DNA of 64,000 nt from Oopsacas minuta (lineage: Eukaryota > Porifera > Hexactinellida > Lyssacinosida > Leucopsacidae), in assembly GCA_024704765.1 (NCBI GenBank), contig JAKMXF010000177.1, positions 186,001-250,000 on the forward strand. Direction: 5' to 3'. Below the pieces are notes generated by a model. That model made no database searches. It was not told the DNA's origin and worked only from the letters and a program-made list of their open reading frames with translations. The stretch's first letter is position 1. Each line of letters begins with the position of its first letter. Shown in pieces: positions 22,501-35,970 of the stretch. The position numbers and the translations under genes were made by a program.

Positions 22501-24372
22501 GAATATTCTAAATTTAAGATTTATTTAACCTAAGCAGAACTGGTCCCCTTGCTTGTCATTTTATCGCATGGCTTCAGGAGCCTTGCAACACTTAAAGGAG
22601 GTATGCTGTAACAATAGCATTTTATGCTACAACCTTTCGATATAATACATTTATTCACCCTATTTTCTAGCTGCAAATAACCGGATCCAACTTAATAATT
22701 CTGTTCGTAATCCAGACGCAAACGCGTTTGCTGTTTTAGGGACCTTTGAGTCTATACGCTAGTGGTATGGGAGCGGGATTAGTTAGTGTCATGGTTGCTC
22801 CTGGGTGTGGGCTGATGTGAAATGCACAAGTTGAATTGTTTCAGTGGGACTTTCTATGTATTCTTGTTTCTGTCCGTTTGCATGTAAACTATCTGCAAAT
22901 AGTAATATCTTCGTTGAACTAGTTCTTCAGCTAATTCGTGTAAAAATTATTTGTGAATATGTATGATCTGATATACTTCCTGCGAATACACAAGGATTAC
23001 GATCCATTTGACCTTCCCATATTAAATACTGAGACCGTTTGTTTCTAGACTATATTAAATTTCAACCTAACTGAAAAACTAATATAGAGAAGAGATTCCT
23101 TTCAGGCACAGTTCACATGCAAATAAAGCTATAGACTAATAGAAGGTTAACCCAACTGACAAATCTCAAATTGTTTATTCAAACTCTGTACAATACTAAG
23201 AGCAATCTTGAAACCAACCCAAACAAAAATCATGACCATGGCAAAATTAGAACAAATGTTATCTCCACAGTAAGCATAGTGAACTAAATTCCTATTACAA
23301 CAATAGATGGCTTATAATTAACTAATAAATAAAATGAATAAGTGTTCGTTTGTCTATAATGACCCATTATTTGTAATACCCATCCCAATGTTTATCTATA
23401 GATTGATTCTCAATCACTGAATCCAGACCATAGTAGCAAATTGCATAACCTTAGTCAAATAATGAAATAATGTTTATTAATGACAAGAGATAAACATTCT
23501 GTATCTATTTAGAAATATCGTGGAACCTCGAATTACAAGAACCATGGGGAGCGAAATTTATGGCCGTGATTCTGGAATACATTAATGTTAAAGTCCAAAG
23601 GAATTGGACATAAAAATGTGATCGGAATTTCGAGGTGGCCGCTAGTCCAGGGTGGCTCTTAAGCGGTATTCCACTATATACTTTCCATTTGATTTCTAAT
23701 CCCTGAACCATGAATCCTGAGTTAAGAAAATGTTCATCCAAAAATTCCGGGATTGCAAGTATATGTTAGGGATTGTAAACCCAAATATTGATATATGGTC
23801 AACATCAATACTACAGTAATAGAAACAGCCCGGCAGTAGCTGTTATTAGCCAACGGAAGTTGCAATTGTTACTGTTAACAGCTAATAATAGTATGTTGAA
23901 AACAGTAAGAAACAAATATTCTGTTAACAACACTGACTTTAGCAAAGAATATGTTAATTATGAGCAAAATATGTTAGCTTGAAACATGGGCGAGGGCTGG
24001 TGATGCAAACAACGGCATAAATCCATAAATTATGGGACGAATCTTTAAATCTTGTAATTTAGTACGAAAATCATCGCTTAATTACCGTACATCATCGCAA
24101 ATTTTTTAATAGTGGGGGACACTTCCTCCTTCGTCCCACCGGGATTTACGCCCATGCTAACATGTTACGTCACTGTGTCCCAGTATACTTACTGTATAGC
24201 TGTACTGTTGAATGTGAGGCTTGTCACAAACCTCTAGAATCTTTAAGTAAAGAAGTCGCATGTACAGATGTACTAAATACCTAAACTGTATCATCAACAG
24301 TGTAAATTTTACGATGTCAACAATACAGAAATCCATTTATCATTCATCTTAGTTAAGGGTGTGTTTTTCTAT

Positions 24373-24612
24373 GCAACAAATGAATCCTAGGCAAGATAAC
24401 TTTGAAATGTACTTGTTGAGTATTTAGCAACATTAACGGCGCATGACCCCTATTGTTAGGATAGCTGGATGTGGCCCAAGTGGTATCTTTGGAGTAGATT
24501 ACACCAAGACCTACCTTTTCCCCTTTTAGAGCTAAGTGATGCGAATTATAGTTTTCCAGATATACTGTGTGACTTGAATACGCCCCAATGGGGCCCAGGC
24601 CGGCACCAGGTA
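24373..24612 (+). repeat. Long inverted repeat, right copy
   Basis: Partner of 22258-22500 in opposite orientation. The outer end reads GGCCTGGGCC then CCAGG (inverted relative to the left copy). No obvious target duplication flanks the pair. Confidence 0.75.
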
Positions 24613-25114
24613 AAGGAATTTACACTCTGTTCTAGCCAGTACCGTACCTACTTTGTGTGCCCCCCGCCTAATTAGTTTTGAGGCCCTCTTTAGAAAATTA
24701 TATTTCTAAATAATGAATTATCCAAAATAACTGAAACTCAAAATATATTTGAATTGGTAAACTTTAAAACACACATGTACATCATGAAACTTAGAAGAAA
24801 ATATATTTGTCTAATTACTGATCAATGACATTCTATGGCTCGAATCAGTAATGCACAAACTATTTTCCATTATGTTATTCCAAGATACAATTCCTCAGAT
24901 TCACAACTTTCAATCTCAAAGTTAACTCCAGAGCTGATCTATACCAATGTATCCACGACTTGTTCACTTTCTGCATTACACTTAGAATTATGAGCCTGGG
25001 GAAGGGGGATTGGCTTCTTAACTAAACATTCAACACGAACAAAGTATTCAGAATAAACATTTGTAAGCTGGTAATTCCATTAATATCGAATTCCTTTCTT
25101 TGTTCCAATACCCA

Positions 25115-25438
25115 CTAATGAAAATGCTCAGTTTCTCCATTTAAACAGGCATATTTTTTACCAAACATTTGATAAACTAAACTATGGCCAGGTTGTGTTA
25201 GAACTAACCACAAAACTAACAGTGGATTACACTCAAAGGAGCTATTTGCTATAAGCACCTGTGATGACATTAATGAAATGAAAACACTAATCAATTTCAC
25301 ATGCATCAGCAAAAATCCAGATATATTTCGAGCATTAGATAACCCATATAATTTTGCGGCATCTACCCACAACAGAGCTTCAAATTTATTGAAGAAATAT
25401 ATTCCTTCAGAATTCTCTTTATCAATATAATCAATCAA
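25115..25438 (-). CDS. Unidentified ORF, 107 codons
   Basis: Open minus-strand frame from a TAA at about 25451 to 25115, with no early ATG. It has a predicted hydrophobic segment (LLMHVKLISVFISLMSSQVL) and a stretch ECNPLLVLWLVL. A CAG|GTGCTT donor-like site at 25258 would cut it after LMSSQ. I do not recognise a family. It may be an orphan exon, a relic or chance. Confidence 0.2.
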   Translation of the reverse strand: MIDYIDKENSEGIYFFNKFEALLWVDAAKLYGLSNARNISGFLLMHVKLISVFISLMSSQVLIANSSFECNPLLVLWLVLTQPGHSLVYQMFGKKYACLNGETEHFH

Positions 25439-25816
25439 ATCGACTCCTTCGAATTGTTATGCACGGTTAAATCAGAGGCAGTTGATACCCACACGAAAAG
25501 AAACATATCGTCCCATAACTCGAATTCAAGTGTAAATATAGATTAAAGAAATGATGAAACTGATATTTTGAACACTCAGCTACAGTCTTACTTACAACTT
25601 GTATCCAATAAGGGAATTAAGGTGTTGGGATAAAATTAGACATGTTAGTTCCGATGAAAAGTACCATAAGATTGACGCAAATGTTACTAGTTACGTACGT
25701 ATTAATTGTATCCTCAAGAATTAAATTTAACATTGACTGAAAATGAAAATGAATCCTTCAAAATATATAAAAAGTACTAGCAACCCCCAAACATTTTTTA
25801 CGGGAATTGAATTATA

Positions 25817-27151
25817 TCAGGGCATTCAATAAGTCTAGCGGGTCATAATATATCTTAGAAATTAGTCAAGTAATATATCTAACTTTCATATATTATAACC
25901 CCATATAGTTAAACTCCATATACTGAAAGTTTCAAGCTTATTCAATACAAATTATGAATTTTTGAGATAGTTACGTGTTAGTCAATTTATACCCACTGTT
26001 AAATTTATGGCTCCAAAGGATGATAATTTCAACCTCAAATGGCGAGCTTACATAGAGTTTCGCACAATACTCAAGATCCAACCCGTACAGATCTTCAGCG
26101 AGTTACAGGAGATATTGTGCATGGATTACCTTTCCAGATCTACTGTAGAGCGATGGGCTGCCCGTTTTAGATCTGGTGATGCTGATGTCACAGATTTGCC
26201 TCGATCTGGAAGACCGGTATCCACCACCACTTCAGAGAATATCGCAATCATTGAAAGTATGGTCATGGAAGACAAGTGCATTACTGTCAATCAGTTAGAA
26301 CAAAGTATGGAGATTTCATCGAGAGCTATTCATACAATTCTGACGACTGAGCTTGGCTACCGATCGATTTGTGGGAAATGGGTCCCGCATGAGCTTAGTG
26401 AGAATCAAAGGTTGGCACGACTGAATATTGCCAAGAAACTCTTGGAAACTTATGAGAACTGCGATTCTAGACGCCTAACAGAGATTATTACTGGTGACGA
26501 GACGTGGGTATACTATTCAAAACCATATAGCAAGTATAAGAAGCGATCATGTTTGAGGGGCGACGAACAACCAGCGAAAATTCCTAGGCCCGACTTCAGA
26601 AAACCTAAGATTATGCATACCATCTTCTTCAGTAGTCATGGAATTGTCTTGCAATTACCTTGTGAGAGTGGCAAGGCTGTCACTGCTACTTTCTTTACAG
26701 AACAAGTGCTTCCAAATTTGATAAACAATATAGAAAAGTACTGACCGAAAACCGGAACTCGAGGAATGAAGATTTTAATTGATAACTCCAGTTCCCATAC
26801 AGCTAAGCTTACAAAAGAATTCTTGAATGTAGAATGGTTAGAATTACTTCCCTATCCACCATACTCACCAGATCTAGCTCCGTGTGATTTTTGGCTATTC
26901 CCCAAGCTTAAAATCTACCTTCAAGGCAAAGATTTTAACACATTACAAGTACTCAGAACGGGCTTGTACCAGTCTTCAAATCCATCCCCGAAGAAGAGTA
27001 CAGAAATGTGTTTTACAAGTGGGTGGAATGGTTAAAACTTTGTGTATCTGCAGTAGGAGATTACTTTGAATAAATAATATAGTGAATTAGTGTGTATAGT
27101 GTTTGTATCATATTCTATGATATCACCCGCAAGACTTATTGAACGCCCTAG
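25817..27151 (+). mobile_element. Mariner transposon, 1335 bp
   Basis: Terminal inverted repeats of about 30 bp share a core GGGCRTTCAATAAGTCT followed by GCGGGT. TA dinucleotides flank both ends (25815-25816 and 27152-27153), as expected of mariner. Length and organisation are those of a full-length element: about 190 bp of 5' leader, one transposase gene, short 3' trailer. Confidence 0.92.
26007..27073 (+). pseudogene. Mariner transposase, one nonsense codon and one frameshift
   Basis: The frame opens at an ATG with the paired helix-turn-helix DNA-binding domain (first about 120 codons). WVPHEL and NQRLAR form the linker. TGDETWVYY carries the first catalytic Asp, LIDNSSSH the second and YSPDLAPCDFWLF the third. 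I count 34 residues between the last two, so DD34D. Two lesions are visible. A TGA at 26742-26744 lies where neighbouring residues suggest Arg, so CGA-to-TGA by CpG decay is likely. A one-base shift near 26970-26983 moves the C-terminus (EEEYRNVFYKWV and on to TAA at 27073) to another frame. Otherwise it is well preserved, implying recent inactivation. Confidence 0.92.
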
Positions 27152-28452
27152 TAAGATAAGAAAGGTATCTATAAATTTTGAAGTTGTTCTGAAGAGAAAT
27201 ACCTTCAAGAATTGATCTGAAAGTTAGAATTTGTAATACCCAAAAACCTGAGAATTTATCTATTTCTGCAGGGCGTTGCTGGTGATAATTATTGCTGTTT
27301 CACGAAAATATCAATGTAGTTATAAATATCTGTCTCAACTCTCAATTTGCATAAATAACTTGAAATTCAGTCGAATTTAGGGTAAGAAACATGAGTTGGA
27401 ACTGATCCTACATTACGTAGAATATGATCCATCCCCTAGCACTCTCACTACCACCTAAAAATTTGAATTACTCTAGCTCCGCGAATTGTTAATAATTTTA
27501 ATGAAATGTTACTTTCATAAACGTCGATATCACCAAAGTATGCATAGAAAATTTCAGGATCGAATTGTGACTTTTAGGTGGGTAAATTCAAGGGAACCGT
27601 TACACTGAAAATTTGAACCAAAAAGTGACTAAAAGTCAAGGTTTTTGAAATCAAAACATATTAAGTAAAACGTCCAACCCTCTTCTTTCCAATGATACTA
27701 ATTTTGTTTATATCTGATGAGTATAAGTGAGTCAAAATAGTACCTGAAGTGACCCTAGTCTAACTTCTCCGTTGAATCGTTCAAAATAAAATATTTCAAA
27801 AAGTAATGAATATTATAAAATAATTTTAAACACGTAATCCACCAGCACTACATAGTATGTAGAAAAAACTTGTATCAAATTAATAATGAGAAATCGGTCA
27901 AATAATACATTATAGTTGACACGAATGGAAAATTTCAAAACCTCGATGTCAAGTCAACACACATATTTTACAATTCTGATGACGTTTTCGTTATCCGCTA
28001 ACGCTATACTTTCGAACAATAACAAATTCTTTTCTCTAGCTATACGGTAAGTTGGTCAAATATACGATTGAAGTGAACACGTTTTTATAATTTGAATTAG
28101 CTGCTAACTTCTTTTGGTCTGAAAAATTTAGAATATTAACTAACACCTTAAACTTTTAGGAGCTTCAAGCATACCTGTATGACATTGCCATTACCAGTTA
28201 ATCGAGTGAATGCAACTTCCAATATTTGTTAACATCTAAAATTACTTTGGAAAACATCTGAATAGACTTCCTCCCATTCCACGTTCAGCTACGCCCCTGA
28301 GGCATTTCGAAAAAACTGAAATGACGACAAATACTCGATTTTGCAAAATACAAACTGTCAATTAGATTTATTACCTACAAGTAGGCAAGATTTAGAAAAT
28401 CATAACTTTGGTTAGATTTATACGGCAAAAAATCAATAGAAACCTGATAGTA
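27152..28452. other. Non-coding downstream of the inversin gene
   Basis: No gene seen. A CAGGGCGTTGCTGG at 27269 and, in reverse, CAGGGGCGTAGCTGAAC ending at 28302 resemble hAT termini, but flanks do not match. Confidence 0.35.
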
Positions 28453-28458
28453 TTTATT
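28453..28458 (-). promoter_or_regulatory. Polyadenylation signal AATAAA of the inversin gene
   Basis: AATAAA on the minus strand, about 20 nt after the TAA stop at 28478. This is close but compatible with a very short 3' UTR, and it supports 28478 as the true end of the gene. Confidence 0.55.
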
Positions 28459-28477
28459 TGATACATTATAATAATTA

Positions 28478-29138
28478 TTAAAAATGACAATCTGTAACAC
28501 GACAATACTGATTAATTGCAAAATTAAAAGATAAAGCAGCTGGAGATGGAATATACTTAATGAATGATGGACGATCAGCACGAGAAATACTCGAAGGTGT
28601 ATAATAAAAAGGGTGAAATTGTTGGGAATAAAGTTGTTCGATAAGTAATCGTTGCCGAATTGCTAAACAACCAGGACTCCACTGGAATAGCTTTTTCCGC
28701 TTAATAATCTGTATATTAAGTAACTTTTTCCTCAGAAATTGTCTCCAGGCTAACTGAATTGTTAATGCAGCCATTTCTCGCTTGCGGTTAAAATATTCAA
28801 ATAATCTTTCGGATTGCTTTGTAGTATGTTCAACCTTATGTAAACTCTTCAATTGTTTATTTCGTAAATATTTTCTCCAAAATAGTTGGATAATGAGAGC
28901 AGCTTCTGTTTTTCTATGAAATAGTGTCACCCTCTGCAGATCAACTGATTTTGAAATTGAAATACCAGTCTGAGAAGTAGTTTGTGGATGAATTTCTAAG
29001 TTAGGGAAATATTTTTCATCACAATTTGTCTTATGAACATCGTTAGTTAAGCTACTATCAATGGAACGAAGAGATGGTTGAACTCTAGATTTTTGAACAG
29101 GTTTTTCGGGTGAAGTTATGCGGAGATTCTTCTTAAGT
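28478..29138 (-). CDS. INVS: Inversin orthologue, 3'-terminal exon (IQ motifs and C-terminus)
   Basis: Inversin is an ankyrin-IQ scaffold of the proximal cilium that links to nephrocystins and Wnt/planar polarity signalling. This exon starts after a TCTTTTAG acceptor (29140-29139) and enters in phase 2: its first base completes an Arg codon begun in exon 50498-49945. It encodes 219 residues. Two clear IQ calmodulin-binding motifs are visible, LIIQLFWRKYLR and LTIQLAWRQFLRKK, spaced about 45 residues apart. The C-terminus includes PSFIKYIPSPAALSFNFA. The human protein has several hundred residues between its two IQ motifs; here the spacer after the first IQ is only about 70 residues. Stop TAA at 28480-28478, with polyA signal following. 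No broken codons. Confidence 0.85.
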
Positions 29139-30901
29139 CTAAAAGAGTAGAAACATGTCAGGATAATATAATTTAGCAGCACCTCTGACTGTACGCAATG
29201 TATTTATAGGACATTAACACATAGGCGCTGAATCCGGGGGGGCTGGGGCGGAGCTTGAGCCCGCACTCGTTTGGTTACAGCCCCATAGGGCTAATACATA
29301 ATATAAGTGTGAGCTCCCTGGATTGTTAAACTTGTTAGAAAGTTCGGCGCTCCTGCATTACCCCATGATTTCTTTCGCTACGCAAACCAAACAATAGTCG
29401 AATAGGACTGGCATTATGTGGATTCAAAATCAAAAACTTCGTGACATCCATTGGTTTAATAGTATCAACGAATCTATATTTTACTAATACGGTTTTATCT
29501 ACTGGTTAAGAAAAATTGGGAGGAGGTACAATATCTCTCTCTCCCGCTAAGGCTATTTAATGTGTCATTACTTTGATCTAAATTTATATCAAAGAAATTG
29601 GATTCCATCACTAATCAAAATCTGTATAGTTGGAGGCCTTACTCTTAGTCGGACGCAGTGTAATCACAAGGTCGTAGCCAAGAGATGGCTTGGGGATTAA
29701 TCCCCCGGTTTTTCTACCCTTAGTGAAAATCTTTATGGCCAATAAGAAATATACAACTCCAAGTTACCCGCATCTGTGCATCGAAACTTGCTAGCCCGCG
29801 AGGGTAGGCAAAAAACGCTGAATTTTGGGTTGAATCCTGTAAACGTTAGCGACCTCCATTATGTATGTATACATGAAGAATTACAGTCATAGATTGACTA
29901 TTACTTATTTATCTGTATATTACGGTAATTTCATAGCTATACAGTACACAGGGCTGGCGAAAAGAAAGCAGGTTCGGTTATGTAATTCAAATCTACCCAC
30001 TGAACTCGCTATTCCTGGACCCAGGGTTTTTGCTTCCGCCGTTTATGCTTAGAATATCATATGATACAGCAATTATTGCATACTTGTGCTGCGCAGACTG
30101 CAAACATTTCGTGTTAGCAGCAGGTACCCTCCGGGTGCCTCTTGTATTAATAACAATGTAATTAACGTTGAGTATATGTACACAGAATATTATATGATAT
30201 ATCGAAAACTAAAATTCTTTTAACTATGAACACATATCAAGGTCGGGAGAAGGTATGGAACAGCGGTCAGACTATTGGCTTGATCTACAATAAAGTGGTC
30301 AAGCTCGGCCATATAATAGAACATGCCATAACCTGACCGGCCTGACCGTTTGCACCAAACCTGCAAATATAACTACAGTAAAGTGATTATTAATCATGTA
30401 ATTCTTACTTTATAAAATCGTAGGCCATTAAAAAATATTACGCATAATCAATAGTCGAGTCAAAATAGGTTTTAACCGGTAACAAATTCCGATAAAACGG
30501 TTTTAATCGTTTTGTCACCTACTAGCTATATTAACCGACAGATAAAAGTAAACTCCAATCAGATCCACAGAAGTCGAAAATTCGGGACTGATCATAATCC
30601 TTTTGCTACAATGTTTAGCAAAAAAATAAATTTGAATACTCTATATTCTCTATTCTTATGAATAAGCATTAAACATAACTCATTTGCATGGGGTTAATGG
30701 ATATTCTGTTCAGAAGCAGGTTGATTGTCTCAAACAATCACATATATCTGTTCGGTATAATCAACCGACTCAGGATTATTCATAAGATATAGGGAATACA
30801 GACATCCAAATTAACAAATTAATAAATATAGTAGCAATAATATCATGATCAGTTACTGAGATCTACGCTCACAACACGAAAATAAATCAATGTATAGCTA
30901 C

Positions 30902-31274
30902 CAGAGATGGATCCGGTCAGCTTTTTCATGACCCGACCCTACCGGCCGGTCGACTGCTAACTTTGACTATACACTCCCTGGCCAAAAGTATTGGAACACC
31001 CAGCCACTTGTGACACAAGTAGTACACTGTGAGAATATGTTAAATATTTGTGGATATAGCAGAAAGTAGAAATCTCTTTTGGTCAAGGTCGATGAATTAA
31101 TATTTATTCAAAAATGCATGAAATTTGTAATCATGGTCTAGTTTAATCGAACTGCTAAGTTGAAGTTTTGATCAATGTGATCACAGTATCAAATTCAGAT
31201 TCACCATATTCAAAAATTATGACCGGCCGGTCGAGATCTTCGACCGGTACCCGACTCGACCGGTTCTATCTCTG
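30902..31274. mobile_element. hAT-type MITE containing a Tc1-like end
   Basis: The ends are inverted: CAGAGATGGATCCGGTCAG on the left; read in reverse, the right end begins CAGAGATAGAACCGGTCGAG. Flanks ATAGCTAC and ATAGGTAA agree at six of eight positions. Inside, at about 30970, ACACTCCCTGGCCAAAAGTA matches the terminal sequence common to many Tc1-like transposons; its partner end is missing. Confidence 0.6.
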
Positions 31275-34189
31275 ATAGGTAAGTATTTTTTAAGAAAATA
31301 GATCATAACATCATGTATTTAAGTTAAGTATGTATCAAATATTGATAAATTGAGTTACCGCCGAGGTCGATCTAATAAAATCGCGTGTAGAGATCATTTA
31401 AAGAGTCTATAAGTGCATAACTAGACTCAGACGCCTAGCGATGTCGAACAAAGGTCACTAGATGGGTTTCGAACAAAATTTTGAGAGTTGAATGTCGTGA
31501 AATTCCTGAGATTTTTGCGTTGTTATTGGAAAAATTTTTCTATATATGGTAAATATAAAAATGAAACTGTGGTAATTGGATGCTAAATTATATTCCGACA
31601 ATGTGTAGAAAACATAGTCAATGAATTAGCTTGGTTTAAGGTGGCTCTATAAAAGGTCAAGTTTAATCCTAACACACAAAGTGCCGTTTAAAACAAATTT
31701 AATAGACTAAACTGTAAGCACAGATTGGAACTTTAGAGCATTTTCCTGTGCCGACTATACTTTAGCATAAGGCTCAGTTTTTATCTGTGCTTTTTTTATC
31801 ATTTTGTCTTGTAGTTCTGTCCTCGCTCTACAGCCCACACCATTTATGATTAAGAGCTGAAAAGAGTTCATTGGGACATGCACATTTGCACTTAGGTATA
31901 TGATATTTGATCATATACGATGTATCACCTGAAAATTTGGCTCACCTTCATTCAATTCTATAGAAACAAATTTTTTTAAGCATGGAATCGGAATTGGACA
32001 TACTTTATAGGAAATTATGCATCACACCAATGATATTTACCTCTATAAATGGGAAAATTTTCTTCAATTATATTTTTTGAGCTAAATTGGAAAAATACTT
32101 GACTATAGCTATGATGACTTGAACCTTTGGGGTTTCTCAGAAGAAATTTTGACATATTTGTATGCTCAACACAATCTTATAGCATTATATTAATCAAATA
32201 TCGTTTAAAAACAGTCGTTGGAGGAAGTGCACAGCGGCTAAAATAGGCTGTAGCAATTTCTATGCATTTTCAAGACTTTAAAATGTATTATTTAGGTATA
32301 GGGTATCGACCATAGGGAATCAAAAATGCATCAATATTTTGGCTTCTATTTTAATAATTATGAGGTACTCATGAAATTCTCTATAATGCAAGCTTTCAAC
32401 TTACGCTCATAATTCATTGAAATACAACCAATACAATATATGAAATTATGTCCAACAAATTTATAGACAACACTAATCAAGCAGAAGTGAATCAAATAGA
32501 GTGTTCATTTTGTGGGCATCGTAATAACAGTTAAGTTTGCAAATGTGACTCAATTAGCCACAACATGTGTATACAACAAAACACAGAAATGAACTCAATA
32601 CCAGGTTGCTATGGAATAGAAGACGGACGAAGTTATCTCTGATATTCAGTGTGAAGGAATTCTTACGAGCCAGATGCTCACGATATTAACTAATCAGTTT
32701 GTTACATGATTCTAGCTTATTCAGAATACTCTTTCAAACCATAACCATAGTTGCATTCTCTGATCAACGAAGCGCTATGAGCTAACAGCTTGTGTAATGT
32801 AGGTGAAATATAAGCTCAAGAATAATTGGTAACTACGTGTATACTCGTAGGTTTCCTGCAGATAATATCGAAATAGTCCAGTATTGATTTCTCTACTACA
32901 GCAAAAGATACGCAATTTCACGAAGAGGTTGCTCTGAATCTTCTAGAGTGGCTCATGGTATTCATAGGGAATAAAAGAACATATCCACTTAAGGATATCG
33001 TTCTTATTGCTGAAGCATTTGCGTGCAATATTCAAGCGAAGTGAGCTAGTAATAGATAAATGTATAATTGAATACACTATCAGAGTTAATTCGCACTAAT
33101 TGTTGAATTTAATTGTAATACCACAATTGGCGTATTATCGTTTAGGCTGATGTGGCTGGAGCCTCAGGGCCCAAATGCATTAAGTAGCGAATTCAGCATA
33201 CTGCTGAGGACAATGGTATAGCCGTTCAGAATGAGACTCCACAATACATTAAACTTCAGAATTAACGACACTTATTGGGGCATGCCAAAAAGTTCGTAAC
33301 ATACGATGTGTCGCCAAATCCGAAGTTGCTCCAAATGTCTAATATATACTTTGATGGACCCCAAATACATTCATTTCGATGACGCTTTGCGAAAACGAAA
33401 CCATTATATATGACGAACAAGTTGAAGTTATGTTATATAATTTAGTATATACTGGATAGAAGGAAGTATAAGTAAAATGAAATATACATTACCCAAACTT
33501 GTTGCCTCCGTTTGCCATCCGAGCTCGAATCCATAACTTAGGTTTATAAATATTCAAAATTTCATTGTATCCGTTCAATGCCTTTATTTAATTGCGTTTT
33601 CCATTTAGGTTAGTAACCATCTGTATGATTCAAAACAAGGAAAGTTTTTTGATGTATAAGAGATAAATCAAACCCCAATTATTCACGAATTAGGCAAAGC
33701 GTTTGTAAAGCGTTAATTTGCAAAGCCTTCCTACCTATATTGAAATATTTCTGCATTATACAGTACAACATGTGCCAAAGTCGTAATACCAGATGTGATT
33801 TGGATGCATCAGGCAAGGAAAGTGTCGATATATTCGAATTGTCGTTTTACCCAAAGAATAGAGTGTAGAACTATGGCTGGGGATTTCTGGCCCAGAGATA
33901 TTGTCGTCATCAGCGATTGCGCTAAAACTATGTCGTTAATCTGATTTTACTGAATTTTAAAAATTGAATTAGTTATTTGTTTACAAGATATTTTCCCTCA
34001 TTACAACAAATAAATTCAAAATGGTTAATTCCAAAGGTAGATAATCAAATTCAAAGAATTTGATATGTTTAGCTTAGTCTTATTAAATATGTTATAATCA
34101 ATTTGCTTCCTTGATAAATTCAAAGTTATACAATATTTTGGAATGGCGAATTTGAATTCTAAATAGTATGTACCACTATTTTCCAAAAC

Positions 34190-34225
34190 ACGAACGAACG
34201 AACAAACAGACAAACAGACAGGCAA
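34190..34225 (+). repeat. RTE/SINE-like 3' tail
   Basis: GAACGAACGAACAAACAGAC followed by AAACAGACAGGC. Similar CAAACAGACA tails occur at 59005 and 61966, the latter two followed by the same AAATTGAGATTAA-type ending. Confidence 0.45.
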
Positions 34226-35970
34226 TAATTATGGAAATAATAATATTTCTATTATATAGGAGTCCTCCGAATAAATCGGTAAATTAGTGTTATATTAAAG
34301 GGAAAGCTCCTCAATTTTTAGGCTCCAAAATCATACGCCTAAAGGAGCGCCCAGCGATCCTCGATAATTTATGTACAGCACTAAGCTAACATCACATCAC
34401 AAGCTTAGCTATTAGAAACTAGGAAATCGTTCAAATTTGCGATTTTCTTGAAGAGGCTAATTACTTTTCGGTAGTGATTTGGTATTTGTGGAGAAAAGGG
34501 GTTGAAATCTCGTGAAATGTAAGAAACATATATTCATTTATACACTTCAAAAGCGCATCCTCGTCGTTTGATTTCTTCAAAAACTTGAGCTGTCCAAAGA
34601 ACTTTGGACAAAGATAGACCACTACCCATGTGGCCCCTAGGAGAGAAGTGGGCGCGGCGGATTCGTTAAAATGTTCTGGAGATGGGCAGAATGTAACCGC
34701 TTTCTGTACGAGTATAGCTCATAGACACATTTCGCGAGAGTCCTTATCAGTACAAAAGTGAACACAATATATTTTCATCTTTACCGCTATATTAGATATT
34801 AGACTGTATGCTACAACCAGGTACCAGTCAGGCCATGAATAGAGTGTTGACGTCTGATCGAATAATAGTGATAGTAGCGTTAGAATAGGGCAGATATGAT
34901 TTAATATAGATGTTGAATAGAGTGATGTGTAGTTATAGGTGAGTTGGGTGAGTGACAATATTTTAAAAACAAAAATGTGGCTAGATTTTAATCTAATGAC
35001 GATTATTTGACATAATTTAAGAAGTTATATTCACACAAGTGTGAATTTAGAAGAAAACATTACATATGTTTTACACCTCAATATCTAAGAAACCGTAAGA
35101 CCAATACAGACAACGGGTGTGAATATGTTACGAAATATTAAAAACATTGCCATGGAAAATGAGAGATTTTCATTAATAGAGTATTACAACTAATCCAAAC
35201 TCTTTCAGCCCCTTGACAACAAATTGTTTTTTGATCAATAAAAGTAACACGGGGTTGGTAAATTTCTGTATAAATTTCAACAGGTGATATCTTATAATAC
35301 ACTCAATTTAGATATGATGATTATATTAAATATCCACTCGTGAGTAGTTTTGTGTGTTTCCCAAACTAAGTAATTCTTGTGTGATTCACGAATAGCATCA
35401 TCCCAATTGAGATTGTAGTTAAGGTCACAATACAGTCGAGTAGACTTTGAGAATATGAAGCTTGATTATTTTCTCTGGTTTTGAATCTTAAATTCCACAT
35501 CTTTTGCAAACGAGAATGAAGAATCTCACCACTTTTTTCTGAGCTGATAACAGCTCCAGCATCGTAAATCGACTCATAATGTGAAAATATTATCCGTAAT
35601 AATCAGATAGCACATGTTAGTGTAAAAACCAAGGAAAAGAAGTACATGTCCAAGCATCCCTGAATAAACGAATACTTTCCATCCAGCATAATTCCCGAAT
35701 TTTCCCCAAGAATTATCTTATACGGTTTTCAATGCTCTTAGCACATCTAAATATAAATAGCATAAACTTCATAAGGTATTTCCTCCATTGCCACTGCATC
35801 CAGAAACCGCGAACACGAATTACGTTCAAGTGCCTCTATCCAGTAATCAGTCTTGTATACTTTAACCCACATTTGGGCAAAGTGCGGCCCTCCGGGTTAG
35901 TTTGAAAAGGGCATGAATTCGGCCCAAAGAAATTTTCTGACACTTTTAGCCTTAAATGACTTGAGGGAGT

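Larger units (their letters stand above)
21768..25114. other. Non-coding, with inverted repeat pair
   Basis: Apart from the long inverted repeats at 22258-22500 and 24373-24612, the sequence shows no recognisable gene. At 23521-23760 phrases such as TGGAACCTCGAATTACAAG recall pogo-type ends but have no partner. Confidence 0.4.

Noticed and set aside
27269-28302. hAT-like ends as one element
   Set aside because: Flanking 8-mers (TATTTCTG and AGGCATTT) do not match and there is no supporting internal similarity.
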